A stretch of DNA of 64,000 bases, from contig NC_021490.2 of assembly GCF_000410535.2 (NCBI RefSeq), positions 344,501 through 408,500 on the forward strand, written 5' to 3'. The notes below the pieces were generated by a model. The model ran no database searches and was not told the origin of the DNA. It worked only from the letters and a program-made list of their open reading frames with translations. How positions within the stretch are numbered: position 1 is the first letter of the stretch; the number at the start of each line of letters is the position of its first letter. This document shows positions 8,644 to 17,675 of the stretch, in pieces. Source of the DNA: Treponema pallidum subsp. pallidum str. Nichols (GTDB lineage Bacteria; Spirochaetota; Spirochaetia; Treponematales; Treponemataceae). The translations under genes were made by a program, and so were the position numbers.

Positions 8644-10440
8644 TTATTTTTCTCCCATGAGGAGTTTTAGTTCCCGAATATCTGCCACCAGTTTAGAGCG
8701 ATCTAAATGCTGATAACGCGCAGGGAGCATTTCCTTTCCTGTGCATTCGAGTACTGCCACTAAATTTTGCAGTTCAATTTCGTGCGGATAAGCAGGAGGG
8801 ATAAAGTCTTCAATGGTGCGGGTGATGTCCTGTGTGGTTACCATCGTGCGATTTTCCATCGCAGCAGTTAGCTGGGCGCGTACTAAAATGGCTTCTAAGT
8901 CCGAACCGGAAACAGCGAATTTTATTCTGCGAATGATTGCCGGTACGTGTACATCTTTGAGCTTGATACGTAATTTTTTTTTGAGTGCTTCAAAAATTTC
9001 CGTTTTTTCTTTTGTGGTTTCAGGGTAGAAGAGCGCAAGATGCTCTTCTGCGCGTCCCTGTCGTTTCAGATCTATTGGTAGCAAGTCTGGGCGCGAAGTA
9101 ATCAGGAACCAAATAATATTGCCCCGGTGTTGGGTGTTACCCATAAACCCTGCAATTTGTGCAAAAATACGCGATTCACCTGCCGGCGCGTTACGCCTAC
9201 CAAACACCGCATCAGCTTCGTCCACCATCACCGCTACCGGGGTAAGCGCTTTGAGGATGTTGAGCGTTTTTTCTAGGTTCGACTGTGTAATGCCAGGCTG
9301 CGTTGCCTGGAAATTACACAAACGCACCATGGGAATCCCAATTTCCCCCGCAAATGCGGAAACCATAAATGATTTGCCTGTCCCAATCGGCCCTGAGATA
9401 AGGTATCCCATTGGCAACACATCTGCTCTTCCTTGCTTAATGGCGCGCACTGCGTTATACAATCTCTTTTTTACAAAGACATTTCCTGCAACGTATGAAA
9501 GGTCGCAGGATGTGTCGACAAATTCCAACAAACCGCCTGCTTCGTGCTCAATAATTTCCTGTTTCTTCCTTTTTAGAAATTGTAAGGTTGCAGAGTCCGT
9601 ATGGGAAAGTCTACTGATATTGTCCTCTGGCTTCCCATTTGCATCGATCGTTTGGTACGTCTCTGCCGCAAGCTGGTGGAGGTTCACTAAATTCAAACCG
9701 GAAGTGAGTTTGCCAATTTTCTCCGTATTCAACCCACGTTCAAGTACTAAAATCTCCTCCTGGGTTTTGAGATATTCAAGAAAGCGTATCCGTGTTTCTT
9801 CATTTGGCAGGGGTATGTGAATCTTAACGGTGGAAGGAGAAGCGGTGAACCGACTGTTGATGTCAGTGATATTCTCCGTGAGCATCACAACGGATATGTC
9901 TTCGTTTGTGAACACCGGATCATTTGCCCAGCGATTGAGGGTGACGAAGCAATAGCGATCTGTTTCGCTTAAGTTTGCAATATCTTCTGAGGGAACGAGA
10001 GATTCAGAATAGTCGATGATGAGGACCATACGCTTATTCTGTTTCATGTTCATAATAAAGTAGCGCTCAAGGTACGCAAAAGCTTTCACCGGATCACGCG
10101 AAAGAAAGTCAGCAAGTGCCTCAGTAGGATACTGGGCATGCATACGCTCTAAGTAAGCGCTCAGCATTTCTTGTAGACAAAATGTGAGCCCTGCAGATTT
10201 GTCATAGAAGACGATGATATCCCGGTTACCGAAGATAACCTCAGATATGTAGTCATTAATGCGAACGAAGGAGAAGCTGCCCTGAATATCGCGATGGGGG
10301 AGGAAGTCACGGATATTGCCATGTACGAAGTACAGATTGACCGTTTTAGAGCAATACTTCTTGGACAACTCCTGCGCCCAGGGGGGAAGACCGCTGATAA
10401 TAATACTGTTCTTTTCAAGTAATTGCTGCCCCGAATGCAC
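8644..10440 (-). CDS. AAA+ ATPase with a degenerate N-terminal ATPase-like domain (often called FtsH-like)
   Basis: The protein has 598 residues and no signal or membrane segment. The C-terminal half holds a canonical AAA+ module: Walker A GPIGTGKS near 350, Walker B VMVDEAD near 405, and the sensor region WFLITSRPDLLPIDLKRQGR. The first 250 residues look like a second, degenerate ATPase fold (VLIIDYSES, NEDISVVMLTENITDIN). This two-part layout recalls Ycf46-type AAA proteins. No HEXXH zinc-protease motif is present, so an FtsH protease assignment is not supported. The GTG start has GGAGGGG just upstream and a promoter at 10460–10489. Substrate unknown. Confidence 0.75.
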   Translation of the reverse strand: MHSGQQLLEKNSIIISGLPPWAQELSKKYCSKTVNLYFVHGNIRDFLPHRDIQGSFSFVRINDYISEVIFGNRDIIVFYDKSAGLTFCLQEMLSAYLERMHAQYPTEALADFLSRDPVKAFAYLERYFIMNMKQNKRMVLIIDYSESLVPSEDIANLSETDRYCFVTLNRWANDPVFTNEDISVVMLTENITDINSRFTASPSTVKIHIPLPNEETRIRFLEYLKTQEEILVLERGLNTEKIGKLTSGLNLVNLHQLAAETYQTIDANGKPEDNISRLSHTDSATLQFLKRKKQEIIEHEAGGLLEFVDTSCDLSYVAGNVFVKKRLYNAVRAIKQGRADVLPMGYLISGPIGTGKSFMVSAFAGEIGIPMVRLCNFQATQPGITQSNLEKTLNILKALTPVAVMVDEADAVFGRRNAPAGESRIFAQIAGFMGNTQHRGNIIWFLITSRPDLLPIDLKRQGRAEEHLALFYPETTKEKTEIFEALKKKLRIKLKDVHVPAIIRRIKFAVSGSDLEAILVRAQLTAAMENRTMVTTQDITRTIEDFIPPAYPHEIELQNLVAVLECTGKEMLPARYQHLDRSKLVADIRELKLLMGEK

Positions 10441-10459
10441 CCTACCCCTCCGAGGGGCG

Positions 10460-10489
10460 AGTGTAGCGCGTATAGAACAGAAAAATCAA
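10460..10489 (-). promoter_or_regulatory. Promoter of the AAA+ ATPase gene
   Basis: On the minus strand TTGATT (10489–10484), an 18-bp spacer and TACACT (10465–10460) predict a start near 10453, about 13 nt before the GTG. The -10 lies in a GCGCTACACTCGSCC context shared with gnd and, less exactly, mfd. Confidence 0.6.
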
Positions 10490-10504
10490 CGAGGTAGGGA
10501 GGAA

Positions 10505-10576
10505 AGCGGATGATGGGAGTCGAACCCACGTCTCCAGCTTGGAAGGCTGGGGTAATAGCCGTTATACAACATCCGC
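10505..10576 (-). tRNA. tRNA-Gly(UCC)
   Basis: The minus strand folds as a class I tRNA: acceptor GCGGATG/CATCCGC, anticodon stem CCAGC/GCTGG with loop CTTCCAA (anticodon TCC), T arm with GGTTCGACTCC, discriminator T at 10505 as usual for tRNA-Gly. CCA is not encoded. Confidence 0.96.
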
Positions 10577-10587
10577 CGGACGGGCGC

Positions 10588-10617
10588 ATGCTAGCGCAGC
10601 ACCCGAGGTGGTGTCAA
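10588..10617 (-). promoter_or_regulatory. Promoter of tRNA-Gly
   Basis: On the minus strand a consensus TTGACA (10617–10612) and TAGCAT (10593–10588) are separated by 18 bp. The predicted start lies a few bases before the mature 5' end of the tRNA at 10576. Confidence 0.75.
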
Positions 10618-10669
10618 GATCACCTGGGAATATAAATATAGAACGAAAGGCAAGCGACGGGAGGATCCC

Positions 10670-12136
10670 CTATATTGAGTAGGTTCCTGCAATGGTATCA
10701 CCGCCGGTGCCTGTCCAGTTTGTGTGAAAAAACTCTCCTCTCGGCGCATCTGTGCGCTCGTAGGTGTGCGCACCAAAATAATCTCGCTGTGCCTGAAGGA
10801 GGTTGGCCGGCAAAGCAGCACCGGTGAACCCATCAAACCAGGCTAACGCAGCAGAGAGGGCCGGAACTGGCAACGCCTGCCGTACCGATTCTGCCACTAT
10901 GGTGCGCCAGCCTGGACACGCACGCTTTAATTCCTCTGCGAAAAAGGGAGCAAGTACCAAATTCTCTAGATCGTGCTGCTGAGCAAACGCCGCACTGATC
11001 TTGGACAGGAATCCTGAACGAATAATACACCCGCCACGCCACAGCGATGCAATCCGGGAAAAATCCAGTGTCCATCCTCGGCGCTTTGCCGTATGCGATA
11101 ACAGCTCAAAACCCTGCGCATACGAGACTATTTTCGCGCAATACAGCGCGTCTTCCAGTGCAGACACCAGTTCTTCGCGCTGCTGTGCACTTAGCGTTTC
11201 TGCTTTGGAGACTTTCACGGGAGAACCAAAAACGCGATGTGCCTTGCAGCGCGCTTGCTTTTGCGCAGAAAGACTACGCGCCATCACTGACTCTGTGATC
11301 AGTGTAAGCGGGCTGCCTTCTTCGAGCGCTGCAACACACGTCCACCTGCCCGTCCCCTTCTGTCCAGCGGCATCTAGAATTTTCTCTAAAAGTGGTGTGC
11401 CGTCTGTGTCCTGATGTGCCAGAATAGCCGCGGTAATCTCAATCAGGTACGAGTGTAAGCGGCCCGTGTTCCAGCGGGTAAACGTATGGTGCATGTGCTC
11501 ATAGCTCATGCCCAGCGCATGCTTCATAAACCAGTAGCCCTCGGCGATTATCTGCATGTCGCCGTACTCAATGCCGTTGTGAATCATTTTCACGTAGTGC
11601 CCGGCGCCATCACTGCCGACCCAGTCGCAGCACGGGGTGCCATCGTCGGCTTTGGCGGCAATGGCACAGAAAATGGGAGAAACCAACGGCCAAGCCTGAG
11701 CAGAGCCTCCAGGCATGAGGGACGGTCCACGGAGGGCCCCCTCTTCTCCCCCCGAAACTCCTGTGCCAATGAAATGAATACCTGCGGCCTCTAGCGCATG
11801 CATGCGCCGGATGGTATCCTGGTAATGAGAGTTGCCACCGTCGATAACGAGGTCCCCCTTTTCTAGAAGGGGCAGTATCTGGTCAATGACCGCATCGACT
11901 GCGCTGCCTGCTTTGACCATGAGCATGATTTTGCGTGGACGTGCCAAAAGTGAAACAAGTTCTGCAATGGAGTGGGCGCCGGTGATTCGCTTGCCATGAG
12001 CGCGCCCTGCAAGAAATCGGTCGACCACCGTGGTGGTGCGATTGAAAACTGCGACGGAAAAACCGTTGCGCTCAATGTTGAGAACCAGATTCTCTCCCAT
12101 GACAGCAAGTCCAATGAACCCAATGTCTGCGCCCAT
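10670..12136 (-). CDS. gnd: 6-phosphogluconate dehydrogenase, decarboxylating
   Basis: Gnd oxidises 6-phosphogluconate to ribulose 5-phosphate and CO2 with NADP+, in the oxidative pentose phosphate route. The N-terminal Rossmann motif is GFIGLAVMGENLVLNI. The substrate and catalytic segments GTGVSGGEEGALRGPSLMPGG and KMIHNGIEYGDMQ are present, as is the C-terminal HTNWTGTGGDT tail. Its 488 residues are close to the usual 470–480. ATG at 12136 has a strong GAGGAGG upstream. It has its own promoter (12162–12190), so it is probably expressed alone. Confidence 0.97.
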   Translation of the reverse strand: MGADIGFIGLAVMGENLVLNIERNGFSVAVFNRTTTVVDRFLAGRAHGKRITGAHSIAELVSLLARPRKIMLMVKAGSAVDAVIDQILPLLEKGDLVIDGGNSHYQDTIRRMHALEAAGIHFIGTGVSGGEEGALRGPSLMPGGSAQAWPLVSPIFCAIAAKADDGTPCCDWVGSDGAGHYVKMIHNGIEYGDMQIIAEGYWFMKHALGMSYEHMHHTFTRWNTGRLHSYLIEITAAILAHQDTDGTPLLEKILDAAGQKGTGRWTCVAALEEGSPLTLITESVMARSLSAQKQARCKAHRVFGSPVKVSKAETLSAQQREELVSALEDALYCAKIVSYAQGFELLSHTAKRRGWTLDFSRIASLWRGGCIIRSGFLSKISAAFAQQHDLENLVLAPFFAEELKRACPGWRTIVAESVRQALPVPALSAALAWFDGFTGAALPANLLQAQRDYFGAHTYERTDAPRGEFFHTNWTGTGGDTIAGTYSI

Positions 12137-12161
12137 GCGTGCCTCCTCTGCGTGCGGGCCG

Positions 12162-12190
12162 AGTGTAGCGCGTTTAGATACTTTTTGAAA
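12162..12190 (-). promoter_or_regulatory. Promoter of gnd
   Basis: TACACT (12167–12162, minus strand) lies 17 bp from TTTCAA (12190–12185). The predicted start is near 12155, giving a leader of about 19 nt that contains the GAGGAGG ribosome site. The -10 context GCGCTACACTCGGCCC nearly repeats that of the AAA+ ATPase gene. Confidence 0.55.
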
Positions 12191-12314
12191 GGAGATGGGG
12201 ACCTGGTGCTGTCAGTGTACATCCGCGTTCTTTGTGTCTTTCTAGAGCCTGTACAGAGGGGTTCCTGCAGTCTTTAATTGACTTTTATTGCACGTTGTGC
12301 TCTGCTTGCCCCCT

Positions 12315-13007
12315 ATGAGAAGACGGAGGCGCTTTCTCACTCTTTGCGCGTGTGCTGTGCACCTTCTTCCTCTTTTCCCTCAGACGATTACAACCGCTTC
12401 TGTCTTTTTCGCCTCAGTTTCTGAGCATTATGCCCGGTTAAAGGATTACGCTGCTGATTTGGCCATGAGCACCGGGTCAGGAACCCGCGCGCACCTTATG
12501 CGCGCAAAGGTTATTTTTAAATATCCAGACCGTCTGCGTTTGGATTTCTCAAGCCCTGCTGAACAAACTATTGTCTTCACGGGAGATAGCCTGACCATCT
12601 ACTTGCCCACCTCCCGCGTCGCGCTTGTACAATCGGTAGCAAAAGATGACACAGTAAGTGCTGCTTCTCTAGCTTCGCCTCATGGTCTTGCGCTTATGAA
12701 GCGGTTCTACACGATAGCCTACGAGACGAGTTCTTCTCCTGTTCCCCTGGGTCCGGACAGTGGGGAGATGGTCGTTGCACTGGTGCTCAATCGTAAGTCT
12801 GCAGCAGAAACATTTAAATCTTTGCGCGTGCTTGTCTCGGCACATACCAAGCTTATCCGTCGCATTGAAGCGTGGCCTCTTTCGGGGGAAAAAATAACAT
12901 TTGATTTCAGCCACTATCGTTTGAACGTCGGTATTCCAGACACACGGTTCCTCTACGATGTGCCCCCAACCGCAAATGTGGTGCACAATTTTCTCTTTGC
13001 TGATTGA
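12315..13007 (+). CDS. LolA-like periplasmic lipoprotein carrier
   Basis: The product has about 230 residues with an Arg-rich n-region and hydrophobic core (MRRRRRFLTLCACAVHLLPL), then a LolA/LolB-type sequence: VSEHYARLKDYAADLAMS, KVIFKYPDRLRLDFSSPAEQ and TIVFTGDSLTIYLP. LolA carries triacylated lipoproteins across the periplasm. I preferred ATG 12315 because it begins the signal peptide; a TTG at 12288 is in frame but has no ribosome site. TTGACT at 12278–12283 followed 17 bp later by a weak TCTGCT places a possible promoter right before the start. The rodZ-like gene follows after 24 bp. Confidence 0.72.
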   Translation: MRRRRRFLTLCACAVHLLPLFPQTITTASVFFASVSEHYARLKDYAADLAMSTGSGTRAHLMRAKVIFKYPDRLRLDFSSPAEQTIVFTGDSLTIYLPTSRVALVQSVAKDDTVSAASLASPHGLALMKRFYTIAYETSSSPVPLGPDSGEMVVALVLNRKSAAETFKSLRVLVSAHTKLIRRIEAWPLSGEKITFDFSHYRLNVGIPDTRFLYDVPPTANVVHNFLFAD

Positions 13008-13031
13008 CCGCTGCCCCCAAAGGACGTGACG

Positions 13032-14249
13032 ATGCCAGATATTGGAGAGCTGCTAAAGACGACGCGCGAACGCAAACACCTCAGTCTCGAACAGGCTGCG
13101 CACGAGACGAGTATCGCACGCCGTTACCTGGAGGCGCTCGAGAACGATGAGTATGATGTTTTTCCCGGCGAACCCTACATCCTTGGCTTTTTGCGCAATT
13201 ACTGCGAGTACCTCCAGCTGGATACGGAGCAGTGCATCGCTCGCTATAAACATTTAAAAATTCAAGAAATGTCGCTGCCAACGGAGACCCTCCTACCGAG
13301 TAAACGGTGGGGTTCATTTCCCCTGTTAAAGGGAGTTGCCTGTGTGCTCTTCCTGGGTGGGGTGCTGGGTGTGTATTACGCGCGGCACCGCGCGCTGGGT
13401 TTTCTATCCCGTATTGTGTTCTTTGGCAGAGCACAGCGTACCCCAAGGGAGCTGTCTCCCCCCGATGCAACGGGGGCGGTGCGCGAAACAGTGTCGCTGT
13501 CTTCTGCACAACATGAGGAGCGTGCGCGACGCACGCGTTCGAGCGCATCTCGCTATACGCTTGCTGAGGAAAAGTTTGAACACACGGTCTTTCCAGGAGA
13601 TGTGTTGGTTATCAGTTCCGGGGGGAATGCGTACGAGCTAACCGTCAGCCGCACTACGCCGCACCTGTATCTGGACACGCCCATTGGTACACAGGTGATC
13701 TCTCTTGGTCAGCGCCTAGTGATGGATTTGAATACAGATGTGCAGCCGGACGTAGAAATAAGTGTGGAAGACATTGAAGCACATCAGGCGGACGGGGGCG
13801 CGCGTGTTCGCGTGTTTACAGGTAGTCTGGTGCAGACGCTCCGTGATCGCAGTGCTCAGAGCTTTGTGCCTACAAGTGGGGTAAATGTCTCTGGTCAGAC
13901 GGGAGTCGCTGCCGGCGCGCGATATCAAGTTTTGTTTGAAGGCGGTGTTGCGTACCCGGTGACAATGAACGCAACGTTTCGCTCGTACTGTTTGTTCCGG
14001 TACGAAGCAGATCGCACGCGGCGGGAGGAGCGGTATTACCAAAAGGGCGAGCAGCTGACGGTGCAAGCAAACAACGGGATTCGGGTGTGGGCATCTAACG
14101 GGAATGTGGTGCAGCTGCAAATTGTCGCAGGCGGTAAGACGGTGGATGTAGGCCTCAGCCGTCCGGGGGAAGTGCTGGTCAAAGACATCAAATGGATCAA
14201 AGATGAGGACGCCGGGCGGTTCAAGTTCGTGGTCATGGAAGTAGACTAG
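13032..14249 (+). CDS. RodZ-like membrane protein with N-terminal HTH
   Basis: The 405-residue protein begins with a Cro/C1-like helix-turn-helix of the RodZ type (IGELLKTTRERKHLSLEQAA, YLEALENDEYDVFPGEPYILGFLRNYCEYL). One transmembrane segment follows near 105–125 (LLKGVACVLFLGGVLGVYYA), then a beta-rich outer domain with a C-terminal region resembling DUF4115. RodZ links MreB to the membrane and helps set cell shape; T. pallidum cell shape biology may differ. AAAGGA at 13018–13023 favours ATG 13032 over GTG 13026. The stop overlaps the convergent CPBP gene by 4 bp. Confidence 0.75.
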   Translation: MPDIGELLKTTRERKHLSLEQAAHETSIARRYLEALENDEYDVFPGEPYILGFLRNYCEYLQLDTEQCIARYKHLKIQEMSLPTETLLPSKRWGSFPLLKGVACVLFLGGVLGVYYARHRALGFLSRIVFFGRAQRTPRELSPPDATGAVRETVSLSSAQHEERARRTRSSASRYTLAEEKFEHTVFPGDVLVISSGGNAYELTVSRTTPHLYLDTPIGTQVISLGQRLVMDLNTDVQPDVEISVEDIEAHQADGGARVRVFTGSLVQTLRDRSAQSFVPTSGVNVSGQTGVAAGARYQVLFEGGVAYPVTMNATFRSYCLFRYEADRTRREERYYQKGEQLTVQANNGIRVWASNGNVVQLQIVAGGKTVDVGLSRPGEVLVKDIKWIKDEDAGRFKFVVMEVD

Positions 14250-14713
14250 CGCGCGGCGGCAGCAATCGCGTACGCGTTCCAGAGCGCGTGGACTGCAGTG
14301 CACAGTGCGCTTGCGCGCGCGCGGGAGCCGCTTCTTTTTTTCTCTCTTACAAAAAGTACCCGTAGCGCTGCGCCCGCAGCTCCTGCAAACAGCGTGGCGC
14401 TGCCTGCGGGCCGGTGTGCAAGAGCAAAGAGAAGGACTGACAGTACCTCGCCACAGGCGCGTGCAGTGCAGGAAGTGGCATGGTGGCACAGACGCTCAGG
14501 TATATAGGCGCGAAAGAGCACTTCTTCGCTCAGAGCATTTAAAAAAAGCCGTACATAAAAAGCTCCCCCTTCCCCTTCTGGGAAGGGAAACGGTGAGGGA
14601 AGAGAAAAACAGAAGGAAGGAAATACTAGCGTGCTGAGTACGAACGCGTATTCGGTAACAGCCGCCGCAGCGTGCAGTACGTGTGGCGTGTTGCGCAAAG
14701 GGGAGAGGTGCAT
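14246..14713 (-). CDS. CPBP-family intramembrane metalloprotease-like protein
   Basis: This small hydrophobic protein (155 residues from ATG 14713) shows the three CPBP/Abi motifs in order: EExxxR in SEEVLFRAYIPERL, FxxxH in LLFALAHRPAG, and HxxxN in AVHALWNA near the C terminus. Family members are membrane proteases related to CAAX prenyl endopeptidases; the substrate here is unknown. ATG 14788 would lengthen it by 25 residues but runs into comEC. Neither start has a clear ribosome site. It converges on the rodZ-like gene with a 4-bp overlap and lies head-to-head with comEC. Confidence 0.65.
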   Translation of the reverse strand: MHLSPLRNTPHVLHAAAAVTEYAFVLSTLVFPSFCFSLPSPFPFPEGEGGAFYVRLFLNALSEEVLFRAYIPERLCHHATSCTARACGEVLSVLLFALAHRPAGSATLFAGAAGAALRVLFVREKKRSGSRARASALCTAVHALWNAYAIAAAAR

Positions 14714-14717
14714 CAGC

Positions 14718-16331
14718 GTGGAACAGTGTAACAGAATCGGGCAGAGGGGGTACAGAGCGCATATATCCCCTGCAGTGGTGATGGCCATTGCTGCGGTGGG
14801 AGGTTTTTATGGGACTCACGTGTATGAGGTACCGTTTCCGTATGCATTCTTTGGTGCAGTACAGGCGTGTGTGCTGTGTATTGGGTGTTTGTTGGTCCGC
14901 AGTGGTGTGCGGTTCTTTTCTCGTTGGGGTGCTGTCCGTATCTGGAGGAGGTGGGGAATCGCATACACCAGCGTATGTCGGTGTTGTAATACGCTTTTTT
15001 TCGTGTTCTGTGGTCTGTGTGTTGCCTGCGTTGCGCGAACCTCCCTCATGGTACAACAAGCTCCGTTGCAAACACTTGCACAACCCCAAAAACTACGCGT
15101 TTTGACTATACACCTTTTGCAAGAGCCAAAGCCTGCAGGCACGCGCTTTCGTGTTCGGGCGCGCGTATTGGGTGCAGGTTACATAGACGGTGCTTCCTTT
15201 TCTGCACGTGGGGTGTGCACTGTATTATTTCCTGCAGAGGTAATTTTGCAGCAGTACGCTACCGATATGACGGACGACGCGGATGCCCGCGTCTGTCAGT
15301 ATTACGCGCGTGGGTTGCGCTGTCAGATTCGTGGGCGCTTTGCATCTTCTGCACCGAAGCTTTTTATCAGTAGTTCTACACCACCACGCTTTGTTGGCTG
15401 GAGTTCCTATTTTGCACAGATGCGCGCACAGATGCGGGTTGCACTCATGAGGTTTTTATCTCCATGGGGGCGTGCAGGGGGATTGTTACTCGCGCTCCTT
15501 TCTGCAGATAGTGTTTTTCTTTCGGATGAAATGCGTGTCGCGTTTCGCCATGCAGGACTTGCTCACGTGTTGGCACTCTCTGGCATGCACTTGTCTTTGG
15601 TAGGGGCGAGTGCAACGTTTTTGGGCCGTTTCATCGGCACAAGGCACAGAGGTATGCAGGGGGCGTTTTTTGCGATGCTTGTCTTTGTGTGGTTTGCAGG
15701 TATATCGCCTTCCCTTGCGCGTGCACTTGGTATGACTTTAGTGCTGATGGGAGGACAGATGGCATACGTGCGCGTAGGACTTTTTTCTGTACTGTGTGCT
15801 GTACTTAGCATACATATGCTCATTGCGCCGCATGATGTACAGACGTTAAGTTTCATGTTGTCATACGGAGCGCTTGCAGGTATTGTGTTGCTTGGCTCTG
15901 AGATTACTGAAATGATGTCGGGTTTGATTCCTCGGCCACTTGCATCGCTGCTTGGAACGTCCTGTAGTGCGCAGTTTTTTACAGCACCGATAGTGCTTTC
16001 GGTCATTGGATATTTTGCCCCCATTGGGGTACTTGCCTCGTGTGTGGTTAGTCCGCTTATCGCCTTATTTTTGATAGGGGGGAGCGTGGCGCTGTGCTGC
16101 TCTTTGGCAGTGCCTGCTGTTGCGCCTTTTTTAAGTTGGGGTGTGTACTTTTTTGGTGAAGGACTCTGTGCGGTTGTGCGTTTTTTTGCGTGTGCGCCGC
16201 TTGTGTATGTACAGAGTGCCTGCGGACATGTGTGTGCTGCATTATTTTCTTTTTTACTCGGTGGGGGACTACTAGAGGCGGCGCGTCGCGTGCGTGTTCA
16301 CAAGGATACATATGTGTTGCCCGAATTATAA
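14718..16331 (+). CDS. comEC: ComEC/Rec2-type DNA-uptake channel protein
   Basis: This polytopic protein has the ComEC competence core: an N-terminal OB-like soluble region (VLTIHLLQEPKPAGTRFRVRA), then GLLLALLSADSVFLSDEMR and the signature HAGLAHVLALSGMHLSLVGA, followed by about seven hydrophobic helices. The C-terminal metallo-beta-lactamase domain of long ComEC proteins is absent. GTG 14718 is preceded by GGGGAGAGG (14701–14709). A GTG at 14631 also has AAGGAAGG upstream, but its extra 29 residues are Cys/Ala-rich and antisense to the CPBP gene; ATG 14781 is a third option. Its 3' end overlaps rsmA by 20 bp. ComEC normally passes single-stranded DNA across the inner membrane; use in this organism is unproven. 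Confidence 0.85.
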   Translation: MEQCNRIGQRGYRAHISPAVVMAIAAVGGFYGTHVYEVPFPYAFFGAVQACVLCIGCLLVRSGVRFFSRWGAVRIWRRWGIAYTSVCRCCNTLFFVFCGLCVACVARTSLMVQQAPLQTLAQPQKLRVLTIHLLQEPKPAGTRFRVRARVLGAGYIDGASFSARGVCTVLFPAEVILQQYATDMTDDADARVCQYYARGLRCQIRGRFASSAPKLFISSSTPPRFVGWSSYFAQMRAQMRVALMRFLSPWGRAGGLLLALLSADSVFLSDEMRVAFRHAGLAHVLALSGMHLSLVGASATFLGRFIGTRHRGMQGAFFAMLVFVWFAGISPSLARALGMTLVLMGGQMAYVRVGLFSVLCAVLSIHMLIAPHDVQTLSFMLSYGALAGIVLLGSEITEMMSGLIPRPLASLLGTSCSAQFFTAPIVLSVIGYFAPIGVLASCVVSPLIALFLIGGSVALCCSLAVPAVAPFLSWGVYFFGEGLCAVVRFFACAPLVYVQSACGHVCAALFSFLLGGGLLEAARRVRVHKDTYVLPEL

Positions 16332-17169
16332 TTCGGCGCGTGCACTTGCACAGTTTTTGACGGAGCGCGGTTTGCGGATGCATAAAAAGTGGGGGCAGAA
16401 TTTTCTGCTCGATCCGGTGTTACGTACGCAGCTTGTTAAGATATTGGCGCCGGAGCGTGGGGAACGTGTATGGGAAATTGGTGCAGGCATTGGTGCGATG
16501 ACCGCACTTTTGGTGCAAAACAGTGATTTTTTAACAGTGTTTGAAATTGATCGCGGCTTTGTGCAGACATTGCGCAAACTTTTTGATGCACACGTCCGTG
16601 TGATAGAAGGGGATGTGTTGCAACAGTGGCATGCTGCAGCAGCACAGGAACAACCTGCGTGTGTTCTAGGAAATTTACCCTACAATATTGCTGCCCGTTT
16701 TATTGGAAACACGATCGAATCAGGCTATATTTTTAAGCGTATGGTGGTGACCGTTCAAAAAGAAATCGGGTTGAGAATGACTGCGCTCCCTGCACAAAAA
16801 TGGTATTCATACTTTTCAGTACTCTGTCAGTGGCAGTATGAAGTGCGTGTGATTCGTAACGTTGCGCCTGTCTGTTTTTGGCCGCGTCCTCATGTAGTTT
16901 CTCAAGCATTGGTACTCACCAAGCGTAATGCGGTGCCTTCTTGTGTGGATCCTGCGCTTTTTCTGCACGTGACGAAAACTTTGTTTTCTGCGCGGCGTAA
17001 AACGGTAAGAAATAATTTACTCACGTGGCAAAAAAGGATGCCAGGCGGTGCAGCTGTGTGTGTAGAAGAACTCTGCGCACGTGCAGGTATTGACGCGCGT
17101 GCGCGTGCAGAGCAACTGAGCATCTATGATTTTATTACGCTTTCTGATACGCTGCGCGCGCTACTGTAG
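16312..17169 (+). CDS. rsmA: 16S rRNA dimethyladenosine transferase (KsgA)
   Basis: KsgA/RsmA dimethylates two adjacent adenosines in the 3' terminal hairpin of 16S rRNA using SAM. The protein (285 residues) has KKWGQNFLLDPVLRTQLV, the SAM motif VWEIGAGIGAMTALL and the catalytic NLPYNIAARF. AAGGA at 16302–16306 gives a good spacing to ATG 16312; the in-frame GTG at 16294 lacks this. The start lies inside the end of comEC, so translation is probably coupled. Confidence 0.96.
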   Translation: MCCPNYNSARALAQFLTERGLRMHKKWGQNFLLDPVLRTQLVKILAPERGERVWEIGAGIGAMTALLVQNSDFLTVFEIDRGFVQTLRKLFDAHVRVIEGDVLQQWHAAAAQEQPACVLGNLPYNIAARFIGNTIESGYIFKRMVVTVQKEIGLRMTALPAQKWYSYFSVLCQWQYEVRVIRNVAPVCFWPRPHVVSQALVLTKRNAVPSCVDPALFLHVTKTLFSARRKTVRNNLLTWQKRMPGGAAVCVEELCARAGIDARARAEQLSIYDFITLSDTLRALL

Positions 17170-17186
17170 TCCGGTGTGGGTGTTGA

Positions 17187-17675
17187 ATGGCGCGTGTCTA
17201 TATTCTTTTTTTCAGTGTGTTTTTTGTTTTTCCGCTCTTTTCTGAAGACGCCGCGCGCGATGTGGAACCTAGCGATGCGCCTGTGCCCTATGAGGACACA
17301 GAATTTTCCTTATGGCAGAAAGAATTGTATCGTTTTGAAGCGCTGTCCATCGGTGCATTCCCGATAGTAACGCTGCTCTCTTTTATCACGTATGACATCA
17401 TACGTCTTATTCAGCAATGGTCGACAAAGCCTCCGACATGGTGGGCGCTGATTATTCCTGGCGCGGAGCTACCGCCACTGAGTACGAAGGAGCGCGCGAT
17501 AGTTTTTGGTGTGGCAGTGGGGATTTCTGTGACGATTGGATTAATTGACGTGACGTATCGTGCAGTGAAGCGTGCAATACACCGGCGTAGTCTTGAGCGT
17601 TCGCAGTTAGTACCAGACCCGATAGAACTGGTGCCACTTGATTCTTTTGTTGAGGGGACTGACGATAGCACGTGA
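17187..17675 (+). CDS. Hypothetical exported/membrane protein
   Basis: I do not recognise this 162-residue protein. It starts with a signal-like segment (MARVYILFFSVFFVFPLFSEDAAR), has an amphipathic/hydrophobic stretch around 55–75 (IGAFPIVTLLSFITYDIIRL), a second membrane-type helix near 110–130 (IVFGVAVGISVTIGLIDVTY), and an acidic tail. It lies between rsmA and rluD, and its TGA overlaps the rluD GTG by 4 bp (GTGA). The ribosome site is weak. Confidence 0.7.
   Translation: MARVYILFFSVFFVFPLFSEDAARDVEPSDAPVPYEDTEFSLWQKELYRFEALSIGAFPIVTLLSFITYDIIRLIQQWSTKPPTWWALIIPGAELPPLSTKERAIVFGVAVGISVTIGLIDVTYRAVKRAIHRRSLERSQLVPDPIELVPLDSFVEGTDDST

Noticed and set aside
9119-9820. Long plus-strand open frame (233 codons) opposite the AAA+ ATPase gene
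   Set aside because: It is fully antisense to a well-supported gene, has no ribosome site and no family pattern; the composition reflects the complement of the real gene.
13716-14489. Minus-strand open frame of 257 codons across the rodZ-like and CPBP region
   Set aside because: Arg/Cys/His-rich, antisense to the rodZ-like coding sequence, no signal or domain pattern.
14631-14717. Longer comEC from GTG 14631 with AAGGAAGG upstream
   Set aside because: The additional residues are Cys/Ala-rich, unlike ComEC, and lie antisense to the CPBP gene; GTG 14718 has its own good ribosome site. The longer form is not fully excluded.
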